Source: Clostridiales bacterium
Lineage (GTDB): Bacteria > Bacillota > Clostridia > Lachnospirales > WRAX01
Direction of reading: 5' to 3'
NCBI GenBank assembly: GCA_031277155.1
Contig: JAITMW010000162.1
Span: 1-7,402, forward strand
Length of the DNA: 7,402 bases
The notes under the pieces are model-generated. The model was not told the origin of the DNA. It saw only the letters and a list, made by a program, of their open reading frames with translations, and did no database searches. Positions 1-5,851 of this stretch are shown one piece after another (within the stretch, counting starts at the first letter, position 1; every line of letters starts with the position of its first letter). A program made the translations under genes and the position numbers.

Positions 1-256
1 TGATTAGGCGCGTAAAGCTGGTCATTACAACCAGTAAAGATGGCAACAGCGCAATCAGGACTGTCAGAAATAGAATTTGCAGAGTGACAGAATTGCCCAA
101 AGCATCCGTATCAACGTCATCGCCCACGATGATGCCAATGTCGGGAAAGTTTATGGCATAAACCGTCTGTTGCATCCAAGGTGCAAAGGCAAATGCCAGC
201 ATCAGCGCACAAACAGCCAATATTTTCCACAATCTTTTGTGCTTAACCAAAATCAT
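1..256 (-). CDS. fliP: FliP, flagellar type III export gate protein (5' part only)
   Basis: The frame opens with ATG at 256-254 and runs off the window edge after 85 codons, so only the N-terminus is seen. FliP is a core membrane protein of the flagellar export gate, assembled with FliQ and FliR. Residues 1-34 look like a cleavable signal peptide: basic KHKR at 5-8, a hydrophobic stretch at about 9-27, and VYA at 32-34 as a likely cleavage site. FliP is known for carrying such a signal. The next hydrophobic segment begins near residue 62 and ends in the family-typical stretch LLVVMTSFTRLI, which is the main basis for the name. Its ATG overlaps the fliO TGA as ATGA, so translation is probably coupled. 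The remaining two thirds or so of the protein lies outside the window. Confidence 0.93.
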   Translation of the reverse strand, partial: MILVKHKRLWKILAVCALMLAFAFAPWMQQTVYAINFPDIGIIVGDDVDTDALGNSVTLQILFLTVLIALLPSLLVVMTSFTRLI

Positions 257-675
257 TTATCCTCTTCTTCCGCCTTTTGCTTGTTAAACAGCTTTGACAG
301 CACGTTTTCAAAGGGCACCTGGGCTGCGGCCGGTTTGCTGAAATTGAGGGACGCTTCGTCAACTTCGCCGATAAGGGTAATGCCCGTGCGGCTTACCCCT
401 ATAAGAAAGCACTTGTCCCCCGCCTTCACAAGCTGCACGGTGTTTTGAAAGCCCAGTCCCGCGGCCTCTATCACTTTGATATTACCGCCATAGCCGCGGG
501 TGTTTTTTGCTCGCCCCATAAGGCGCAAGGAAAAATATGCCAGCGCAACCACGGCTATAAAAGCAATAATCAGCACGACAAAATTCCAAATTTGGGCAAG
601 CAAAGCCGGTGCAGCCGCCGGTTGCGTCACATTCTGCGCCAAAATAGTCGATATGTTTAAAATAATCCCAATCAA
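253..675 (-). CDS. fliO: FliO (FliZ in Bacillus naming), flagellar export apparatus membrane protein
   Basis: This 140-residue protein has a short N-terminal leader, one strong membrane segment at about residues 28-50, and a cytoplasmic part with the FliO-type core GGNIKVIE (63-70) followed by LGFQNTVQLVKAGDKCFLIG. FliO-family proteins help FliP assemble into the export gate, and fliP follows directly here. The C-terminal tail (about 127-140) is charged, with KQKAEEEDK at its end. The start codon is TTG (675-673). No ATG or GTG lies between it and the cheY stop, and the first internal Met is residue 53, inside or after the membrane helix, so TTG is the best choice. The ribosome site is poor: AAGG ends only 4 bases before the TTG. 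The gene is 6 bases after cheY and in the same frame. Sequence conservation in this family is low, so the name rests on topology, core motif and position. Confidence 0.85.
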   Translation of the reverse strand: MIGIILNISTILAQNVTQPAAAPALLAQIWNFVVLIIAFIAVVALAYFSLRLMGRAKNTRGYGGNIKVIEAAGLGFQNTVQLVKAGDKCFLIGVSRTGITLIGEVDEASLNFSKPAAAQVPFENVLSKLFNKQKAEEEDK

Positions 676-681
676 TAGACC

Positions 682-1047
682 TTACCCAATCACCTTTTGC
701 ACGGCCTCCAAAACCCTATCATGCTGGAAGGGCTTGACAATAAAGTCGCGGGCGCCCGCTTGGATGGACTCGATAACCATGGACTGCTGCCCCATGGCCG
801 AACACATCACAACAAGGGCATTTGCGTCAAATTCTTTGATGTTTTTTGTGGCTTGGATGCCGTTCATTTCAGGCATTGTGATATCCATAATAACAAGGCC
901 GGGCTTTAATTCTTTATATTTTTCAACCGCCTTTATGCCGTTTTCCGCCTCGCCCACAACATCATATCCATTTTTTGTCAATATGTCTTTCAACATCATA
1001 CGCATGATGGCCGCATCATCAACCAGCAACACTGTCTTTTCTGCCAT
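682..1047 (-). CDS. cheY: CheY, chemotaxis response regulator
   Basis: This is a stand-alone receiver domain of 121 residues, the usual CheY length, with no output domain. Visible active-site residues are the acidic pair D10-D11, the phospho-acceptor D55 in IMDITMPE, S83 in MCSAMGQQ (the Thr/Ser switch position) and K105 in the VKPF motif. In Bacillus-type chemotaxis, phosphorylated CheY binds the FliM/FliY switch and changes flagellar rotation. The gene sits between fliY and fliO, as in many Firmicute flagellar operons, which supports a motor-facing CheY over an unrelated regulator. The start at 1047 is ATG with AAAGGAG 9 bases upstream. It is preceded by a 68-base AT-rich gap, the longest gap downstream of flbD. 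Confidence 0.96.
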   Translation of the reverse strand: MAEKTVLLVDDAAIMRMMLKDILTKNGYDVVGEAENGIKAVEKYKELKPGLVIMDITMPEMNGIQATKNIKEFDANALVVMCSAMGQQSMVIESIQAGARDFIVKPFQHDRVLEAVQKVIG

Positions 1048-1115
1048 TTTTCCTCGCTCCTTTTACTATTTGCCTTTTCTGCTATTTTATGTTAAAAATT
1101 TGATTCTTAAATGAA

Positions 1116-2276
1116 TTAGATGCGATATTCGGCATTGATGATGTTCGTCACCCTGATGCCAAAGTTTTCGTCAATGACAACAACCTCGCCATTGGCCACG
1201 AATTTGCCGTTTACAAGGATATCTATGGGCTCTCCCGCAAGTTTGTTAAGCTCTATGATAGAGCCGGGAGAAAATTCCAAAATTTCCCTGATTTTCTTGG
1301 CGGTACGCCCCAGCTCTACAGTGACCTCCAGAGGCACATCCATAATAATCTCGATATTTTCCTTTTGCTGCATGATGTCAGCAACATCAAAATTTTGAAA
1401 CTGCGCGGCGCTTGCGGCCACGGGCTGCATCGGCGGCGCATAACCATGCCCGGAAGGCACATGATGGCCGCTATGTGCCTGCGTATGTGATTGGGCGTGC
1501 ATCGAACCTGTAGCCATATTATCCTCCACCTTCCCCGGTGCCGTCGGTTGCGACCGCGGCTTTTGAGCCTGCTGTGCATCGGGCTCTGATATAAATGATT
1601 TCACCTTTTCCGTCAAAGTTTCCGCAAAATCCATGGGCATAAGCTGCATTATGTCAGAATCTATCAAATCGCCAATTTGCATCCTAAATTGCACACACAC
1701 GGCATATTCGCCCGTAAAAGGCAAATTTTCCAGCTTTTCGTGTGTGGCAAAATCTACCACAAACGCAATGGGCGTGTCAATGTCAATTTTTTCATTGAGA
1801 AGGGACGCCAGCGATGTTGACGCCGAACCTATCATTTGGTTCATGGCCTCGGATATGGCGGAAAGGTCCATATCGTTGATTTCTTCGTCGCCTTCCTCAA
1901 CCACGCCGCCCTTGCCAATCATCAGGCTGGTTATCACCTTCACATCGTGGTGCTTCAGCAAAAGCACATTGGTGCCCTGTATGCCGCTGATATAACCAAG
2001 TCTGATGCCCACACAGGGCCTTTCGTAGCGATTTTGCACTTCATTCCATTTTACGACACTAACCATCGGTGTCGTAATCAGCACCTTTTGGCCAAGCAAG
2101 GCAAAAAGGGTTGTGGCAGAGGTGCCCATGGAGATATTGCCAATTTCTCCCAAAACATCTCTTTGCTCAGAGGTAATCATGGCGTCCAAATCTTCATCGC
2201 CACTGCCATTTTCAAAATCTTCGTCGCTGCCACCAAGCAAAGCATTTATCTCCTCTTGAGAAAGCATATCAGCCAT
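1116..2276 (-). CDS. fliY: FliY, flagellar switch protein with CheC-type phosphatase sites and FliN-like C-terminus
   Basis: FliY replaces FliN in the C-ring of Firmicutes and dephosphorylates CheY-P. Three parts are visible in its 386 residues. Residues 5-14 (LSQEEINALL) resemble the FliM-type CheY-docking peptide. Residues of about 34-225 form a CheC-like domain with two sites that fit [D/S]xxxExxN-x22-P exactly: D40/E44/N47/P70 and S139/E143/N146/P169, so both phosphatase centres look intact. Residues of about 300-386 are the SpoA/FliN domain, beginning near IMDVPLEVTVELG. The linker at about 230-298 is rich in Pro, Gln, Ala and His, with six His between 260 and 277. The ATG start has GGAGG 8 bases upstream and lies 3 bases after fliM, suggesting coupled translation. 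Confidence 0.95.
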   Translation of the reverse strand: MADMLSQEEINALLGGSDEDFENGSGDEDLDAMITSEQRDVLGEIGNISMGTSATTLFALLGQKVLITTPMVSVVKWNEVQNRYERPCVGIRLGYISGIQGTNVLLLKHHDVKVITSLMIGKGGVVEEGDEEINDMDLSAISEAMNQMIGSASTSLASLLNEKIDIDTPIAFVVDFATHEKLENLPFTGEYAVCVQFRMQIGDLIDSDIMQLMPMDFAETLTEKVKSFISEPDAQQAQKPRSQPTAPGKVEDNMATGSMHAQSHTQAHSGHHVPSGHGYAPPMQPVAASAAQFQNFDVADIMQQKENIEIIMDVPLEVTVELGRTAKKIREILEFSPGSIIELNKLAGEPIDILVNGKFVANGEVVVIDENFGIRVTNIINAEYRI

Positions 2277-2279
2277 GGC

Positions 2280-3266
2280 CTATTCCTCCCTAATTATGGT
2301 TTGGGTAATCTGTATAGCGTTTCTGCCGCGGCTGATGCCGGGTTTGGCCAAAAACTTGTGCAACGGCCCGACAAAAACCTCTAAATCGGCGTCAATGTAA
2401 GAATCCAGCGGGATAACATCCCCTACGGCCAAATTTACAAAATCCGACACCATTATGCGCGTGCGGCCAATGACGGCCGCCACATCAATATTTGCCGTTT
2501 CGATTTTGTTTTCCAAATCTTCGGCATAATCCGTTTCTTCATCGTCGGCGGCGCTGGCATACCAATACCTTGTGTATAGTCTCTCCAAAATCGGCTCTAT
2601 AACGGCAATGGGGATGCAAAAATTCATCAGGCCCTCCACGGCGCCAATCCTAATGGCCATGGTGATAAGGGCCGTTGTGTCCATGGGCGCCACAATCTGC
2701 GCAAATTGCGAATTTGTCTCGATACGCTCCATCCGCGGCTTCAGGGCCTCCACATTGGCCCAGGCCTCCGGCAGCGGCCCCAATGTGTGATGGACAACGC
2801 GCTCCAGCAAAATCTGCTCAATCTCGGAAAAATCCCTCATGCGCTTAATTCCCGTGCCCGGCCCGCCCAAAATCCTGTCTATGATGGCATAGCCGATATT
2901 TGCGGATAATTCGAGTATAATGGAGCCTTTCAGGGGCGCAAGTTCTACAATGGAGAGTATACAGGGATTTGTCAGCGCGTTGGAAAATTCGTTATATGTC
3001 ACCTGCTCTGCGGAAATAACTTCCACACCCACCGGCGTGCGCAAATATCCCGACAAAAACGATGTCAGGCTGCGGCAATATGAATCATACATAATTTCCA
3101 GCGTGCGCAGCTGCTCTTTATTAATTTTTTGCGGACGGGCAAAGTCATATGGCATGGCGTTTTTCTTGCCGCTTTCCTTGTCGCCCCCGTTTACGTGGTC
3201 ATAACTGCCATCAGACATGGATTTCAATAGCTCATCTATTTCAGATTGACTTAAAACATCACCCAT
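2280..3266 (-). CDS. fliM: FliM, flagellar motor switch protein
   Basis: FliM forms the middle of the C-ring and receives CheY-P. With the start chosen here it has 328 residues, a normal FliM length. It begins MGDVLSQSEIDELL, the standard CheY-P docking peptide. A variable linker (about 18-38) is followed by the CheC-like middle domain, with the family-typical GGPG at 134-137 and FSEIEQ at 146-151. The C-terminal SpoA domain spans about 255-328 and includes GRTRIMVSDFVNLAVGDVI. The frame is open up to a GTG at 3278, but that GTG overlaps the AAGGAGG at 3284-3278, so it cannot sensibly be the start. The ATG at 3266, 11 bases after AAGGAGG, is preferred and matches the usual FliM N-terminus. 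The fliY gene follows after 3 bases. Confidence 0.96.
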   Translation of the reverse strand: MGDVLSQSEIDELLKSMSDGSYDHVNGGDKESGKKNAMPYDFARPQKINKEQLRTLEIMYDSYCRSLTSFLSGYLRTPVGVEVISAEQVTYNEFSNALTNPCILSIVELAPLKGSIILELSANIGYAIIDRILGGPGTGIKRMRDFSEIEQILLERVVHHTLGPLPEAWANVEALKPRMERIETNSQFAQIVAPMDTTALITMAIRIGAVEGLMNFCIPIAVIEPILERLYTRYWYASAADDEETDYAEDLENKIETANIDVAAVIGRTRIMVSDFVNLAVGDVIPLDSYIDADLEVFVGPLHKFLAKPGISRGRNAIQITQTIIREE

Positions 3267-3277
3267 GGCATTTTCCA

Positions 3278-3284
3278 CCTCCTT
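3278..3284 (-). promoter_or_regulatory. fliM ribosome binding site AAGGAGG
   Basis: A full AAGGAGG match to the 16S rRNA tail. It settles the fliM start: the GTG at 3278 overlaps its last base, while the in-frame ATG at 3266 lies 11 bases downstream, somewhat long but workable. Confidence 0.8.
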
Positions 3285-3319
3285 GATTTTAAACTTGCGT
3301 TTCCTGGTATTTCGTAAAT

Positions 3320-3811
3320 CTATGATGTGACGAGATTGCCCAGATAAACCCTTACAATCAGCTGGCTGCCAAAGGCATCCTGCAATGCCGTAAGAATTTG
3401 TTCCGCCACATCTTCGGTGCCGCCCACAGCCGCAAGTTGGTCCCTTGTGGTTCTGCGCAAAATGTTTGTGGCAATGTCCTTCATGACAATCTCGCGCTCC
3501 AGCAGCATATCAATAAAGTCATCGGCCTCATCCGTATCAGTGTTGTTGATGCCGACGCCAACGGTTACGCGCACAACATGCCGCCCGCCGTCATGGCTTA
3601 GCAAATTAGTCGTGATATCGTTTGAAAGGGTGATGGTCCTGATGTCCTGCTCCGAAATTTCCTGTACAAACCCAGGCGTCAGCCCTTCCGCCTGCATTTG
3701 GTTGCCGCGGTTAAACTGTCCCAGCAGCAAAATTGCGCCAACCACAAGGGCCACAATTATAAGCCCCAGCATAACAATGATTACTATCATCATACCTTTG
3801 TTCTTATCCAT
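3320..3811 (-). CDS. fliL: FliL, stator-associated basal body protein
   Basis: FliL is a single-pass inner-membrane protein that surrounds or stabilises the stator near the MS ring. This 163-residue protein has a short basic N-terminus (MDKNKG), a strong membrane helix at about 7-31, and an extracytoplasmic domain with the FliL pattern: a strand region around HVVRVTVGVGI, then DEADDFIDMLLEREIVMKDI, and the C-terminal strand LIVRVYLGNLVTS. The position between motB and fliM is the usual Clostridia arrangement. The start is ATG with AAAGGAG 10 bases upstream. The gap to motB is 38 bases and to fliM 53 bases, with no obvious terminator in either. FliL sequences diverge widely, but topology and context agree. 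Confidence 0.92.
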   Translation of the reverse strand: MDKNKGMMIVIIVMLGLIIVALVVGAILLLGQFNRGNQMQAEGLTPGFVQEISEQDIRTITLSNDITTNLLSHDGGRHVVRVTVGVGINNTDTDEADDFIDMLLEREIVMKDIATNILRRTTRDQLAAVGGTEDVAEQILTALQDAFGSQLIVRVYLGNLVTS

Positions 3812-3849
3812 GATTGTTACTCTCCTTTCTGCTTGGGCCAGCTCTATGA

Positions 3850-4620
3850 TTAATTGCTGTTATTAGCCTCATAAATGCGAATTTCTACGCGGCGATTGGC
3901 CTGGCGCCCTTCCGGCGTTGCATTTGTCATGACAGGGTGATATTCTCCAAAGCCTGTGGCGCGGATTATTACGGGGTCTACGCCTTGTTCAATCAAAAAT
4001 CGGGAGATGCTTGCCGCCCTGGCCACCGAAAGCTCTAAATTATCGGGAAATCTGGCCGTGGCAATGGGCACATTGTCCGTATGCCCCTCCACAGAAACCC
4101 TGACGCCGGTAAGGTTGTTTATGGCAGAGGCAATTACGTTCAAGACAGGGAAGGTTTCCTGCCTTATCCACGCCTGCCCGGTGTCAAAATACATATCACC
4201 GTGGGTGGATATCAAAAGCTGCCCCTCGCCGTCAAATTCGACATATATATGGTCGCCAAAGCCGGATACTCCAAAATATGTCTGCAAGGCATCGGCCACA
4301 ATTTCCATTTGGTGCTGGCCGCCCTGGCCATGGCCATGCTGCCCGGGTATAAATTCAAAGATAGCAAAGTCAAACAGCGGCAAATCCATCACGCCATTGC
4401 CCAGCAGCTCGTTTACGCCATCGCCGGCAAAGTCGAAAGGCTCGATAGAGCCGGCCCCAATGGCCGCCGCCAGGGCAAATTCCTGCCACAGCAACTCGTC
4501 AACCTCGGACAGGGCATAAAGCATAACAAACAAGGCAAACAACACCGTAACCATGTCGGCATAGGACGTCATCCATTCGTTTTTTACGCCCTCTTGCTTT
4601 TTTTTGGGCTTTCTGGACAT
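3850..4620 (-). CDS. motB: MotB, stator subunit with peptidoglycan-binding OmpA domain
   Basis: MotB anchors the stator to the cell wall and carries the proton-binding Asp. In its 256 residues there is a basic N-terminus (SRKPKKK), one membrane helix at about 19-38 with D22 in YADMVTVLF as the proton-carrying residue, and a plug/linker region. The OmpA-like domain spans about 125-250 with VEGHTDNVPI (177-186), ELSVARAASI (196-205) and GRQANRRVEI (238-247), the peptidoglycan-binding signature. A Gly/Gln/His-rich stretch, PGQHGHGQGGQHQ (92-104), lies in the linker. The D22 context resembles proton-driven MotB; I cannot exclude a sodium-driven type from sequence alone. Its ATG shares one base with the motA stop (TAATG), so the pair is almost certainly translated together. 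Confidence 0.96.
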   Translation of the reverse strand: MSRKPKKKQEGVKNEWMTSYADMVTVLFALFVMLYALSEVDELLWQEFALAAAIGAGSIEPFDFAGDGVNELLGNGVMDLPLFDFAIFEFIPGQHGHGQGGQHQMEIVADALQTYFGVSGFGDHIYVEFDGEGQLLISTHGDMYFDTGQAWIRQETFPVLNVIASAINNLTGVRVSVEGHTDNVPIATARFPDNLELSVARAASISRFLIEQGVDPVIIRATGFGEYHPVMTNATPEGRQANRRVEIRIYEANNSN

Positions 4621-5411
4621 TATCTGCCGCCCCCTTCGTCACCGCCGCTTCTAAGAGAAGGCGACAGGAAGGCTTTCAGCTTTTCTTCGATAATTCTGGG
4701 GTTTTCTCCATTTTGTATGGACAGCATCCCCTCTATCAGCACTTCTTTAAGAAGCATTTCCTCTGCGTTGTAAACGCCCAATTTCCGGGCAATGGGCCCC
4801 GCCAAAAAGTTTGCCACAAGGGCGCCGTAAAACGTGGTTATCATCGCCATGGCCATATTGGTCGCCAAAAGCTCTATATCTTGCAGATTGCCCATCATCA
4901 ATACCAGCGCAACCATGGTGCCCACCATGCCCCATGCGGGGCCAACCGACGCAATATGCTCCCAAACTGCCTTGATGTCGTTGTGGCGATTTTCCACGAA
5001 GGCCATTTCGGTTTCAAGCACGCTGCGTACAAGCTCCGGGTCTGCGCCGTCCACAATCAGCATGATACCCTTTTGCAAAAAGGGGTCTTCCATATTTTGG
5101 GCGGATTCTTCCAGCGCAAGCACGCCCTCGCGCCGTGCCAAATTGGACAGCGTAATTATGCGCGTAATGGCGTCAGAATGGTCATAACTTGGGGCGGCAA
5201 AGACAAACTTTGCGGCGGCCAAGGCCTTTAGAACCCTTGACAGGGGCTGCCCTATGAATACAGAGGCAAATGTTCCGCCAATAACTATCATAACCGACGG
5301 CGCATCCGCAAACGCTATCACAGAGGCCAATTGCATATCACCATTAAGCAAAATAGATACAACCACAAATATAATTCCGGCGATTAAGCCAATTAAAGAA
5401 CCAATGTCCAC
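4620..5411 (-). CDS. motA: MotA, flagellar stator channel subunit
   Basis: MotA forms the ring of the stator and turns the rotor through its cytoplasmic loop. The 263 residues show the MotA pattern: hydrophobic segments at about 3-23, 37-54, 153-174 and 187-207, with a long cytoplasmic loop (about 60-150) carrying LARREGVLALEE (91-102), the region of the charged residues that contact FliG. P158 in VGPAWGMVG and P206 in LAGPIA fit the two conserved prolines near the proton path. The C-terminus has the expected EGMLSIQNGENPRIIEEKL, then a short Gly/charged tail (GGDEGGGR). The start is GTG at 5411, with AAGGGGG 8 bases upstream, and matches the usual MotA N-terminus. It lies 13 bases after flbD and overlaps motB by one base. 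Confidence 0.96.
   Translation of the reverse strand: MDIGSLIGLIAGIIFVVVSILLNGDMQLASVIAFADAPSVMIVIGGTFASVFIGQPLSRVLKALAAAKFVFAAPSYDHSDAITRIITLSNLARREGVLALEESAQNMEDPFLQKGIMLIVDGADPELVRSVLETEMAFVENRHNDIKAVWEHIASVGPAWGMVGTMVALVLMMGNLQDIELLATNMAMAMITTFYGALVANFLAGPIARKLGVYNAEEMLLKEVLIEGMLSIQNGENPRIIEEKLKAFLSPSLRSGGDEGGGR
4630..4636 (-). promoter_or_regulatory. motB ribosome binding site AAGGGGG inside motA
   Basis: AAGGGGG ends 9 bases before the motB ATG and lies within the last codons of motA. It pairs with the anti-Shine-Dalgarno only with a G-U wobble at the fifth base, so coupling through the TAATG overlap is likely to matter. Confidence 0.55.
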
Positions 5412-5419
5412 AGCTTAAG

Positions 5420-5426
5420 CCCCCTT
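5420..5426 (-). promoter_or_regulatory. motA ribosome binding site AAGGGGG overlapping the flbD stop
   Basis: AAGGGGG begins within the TAA stop of flbD and ends 8 bases before the GTG start of motA. This supports the GTG as start. The same AAGGGGGC octamer precedes motB. Confidence 0.6.
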
Positions 5427-5613
5427 AAATGTTAGTATATATGTCACGTTTATATGCCTTTGTTTTCGCAATAATATCCTCAACGGATTCTTTTACAATA
5501 ATTTTGCGGCCGGTTGTCGTTGTGATGGTGGTGTCCGGGTTGGCCTCAACAAGCTCTATAAGCTCGCAATTAACAACAATTTGTTTGTCATTTAATCTGG
5601 TAATTTGAATCAT
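5425..5613 (-). CDS. flbD: FlbD/SwrD family small flagellar protein
   Basis: This 62-residue protein starts MIQITRLND and contains NCELIELVEANPDTTITTTTGRKIIVKES, the FlbD/SwrD family pattern of N-x-x-LIE followed by PDT-x-IT and G-K/R-K. It is small, without a signal or membrane segment. In Bacillus subtilis the homologue SwrD raises flagellar motor power in a stator-dependent way, and its placement directly before motA-motB fits that role. It is unrelated to the Caulobacter NtrC-type regulator also called FlbD. Two tandem ATGs are possible. The second (5613) is preferred because GGAGG ends 6 bases before it, against 3 bases for the first (5616), and the family usually starts with a single Met. 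With the first ATG the protein has 63 residues. Confidence 0.9.
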   Translation of the reverse strand: MIQITRLNDKQIVVNCELIELVEANPDTTITTTTGRKIIVKESVEDIIAKTKAYKRDIYTNI

Positions 5614-5619
5614 CATATC

Positions 5620-5624
5620 CCTCC
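5620..5624 (-). promoter_or_regulatory. flbD ribosome binding site GGAGG
   Basis: GGAGG in the leader of flbD. Its spacing of 6 bases to the ATG at 5613, against 3 to the ATG at 5616, decides for the second of the two adjacent start codons. Confidence 0.7.
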
Positions 5625-5663
5625 ATGGCCTGACTTTCCAGTATCTTAATGACCGTACGCAAC

Positions 5664-5693
5664 ATTATACAACAAAATGCCGCAAAATGTCAA
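5664..5693 (-). promoter_or_regulatory. Sigma-A type promoter driving flbD and downstream motor genes
   Basis: On the minus strand TTGACA (5693-5688) and TATAAT (5669-5664) both match the housekeeping consensus exactly, separated by 18 bases, with an AT-rich stretch (TATAAAAATT) just upstream of the -35 that could act as an UP element. Transcription would start near 5657, leaving a leader of about 45 bases that carries the flbD ribosome site. The promoter lies between the repeat array and flbD, so it would serve flbD through at least fliP independently of transcription from upstream of flgE. That the start site is used is inferred. Confidence 0.8.
5673..5689 (-). promoter_or_regulatory. Possible operator: heptamer direct repeat in promoter spacer
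   Basis: CATTTTG occurs twice (5689-5683 and 5679-5673), exactly 10 bases apart, filling most of the spacer between -35 and -10. One-helical-turn phasing puts both copies on the same face of DNA, as in a regulator site. No known regulator is recognised, and an AT-rich spacer could produce this by chance. Confidence 0.3.
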
Positions 5694-5701
5694 ATTTTTA
5701 T

Positions 5702-5716
5702 ATTTGCAGGGCGCAA
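5702..5716. repeat. 15-base direct repeat, left copy
   Basis: ATTTGCAGGGCGCAA here is repeated exactly at 6025-6039, on either side of the palindromic array. It is either a target duplication or the edge of a second repeat family (see the GC-rich palindrome at 6028-6072, which contains the right copy). Confidence 0.7.
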
Positions 5717-5752
5717 GATCCTTCGCTGCGCTCAGGATGACAGCTTTGGATA

Positions 5753-5851
5753 TGTCATTCTGAGCCTAGGCGGTCTTAGCGGCTTTGTCATTCTGAGCCT
5801 AGGCGGTCTTAGCGGCTTTGTCATTCTGAGCTTAGGCGGTCTTAGCGGCTT
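5753..5851. repeat. Three tandem 33-base units inside copy A
   Basis: Units lie at 5753-5785, 5786-5818 and 5819-5851, each beginning TGTCATTCTGAGC and ending in GGCGGTCTTAGCGGCTT. Units 1 and 2 read GAGCCTAGG and unit 3 reads GAGCTTAGG, the form also found in copy B. The expansion took in the right arm of the palindrome and half of the inner hairpin, as expected from replication slippage on a structured template. Confidence 0.88.

Noticed and set aside
3276..3278. GTG as the start of fliM (332 residues)
   Set aside because: It overlaps the AAGGAGG ribosome site. The ATG at 3266 has the ribosome site upstream and gives the normal FliM N-terminus.
4643..4663. Small hairpin (CTTCT-AAG-AGAAG with a short outer stem) near the motA end
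   Set aside because: The stem is 5 base pairs plus 3 after a bulge, inside coding sequence and without a T-run; too weak to call an attenuator.
4081..4773. Long plus-strand frames opposite motB/motA, fliY and fliO/cheY (for example 230 codons here)
   Set aside because: They are antisense shadows of well-identified genes, with no ribosome sites or family motifs, produced by codon bias in the real genes.
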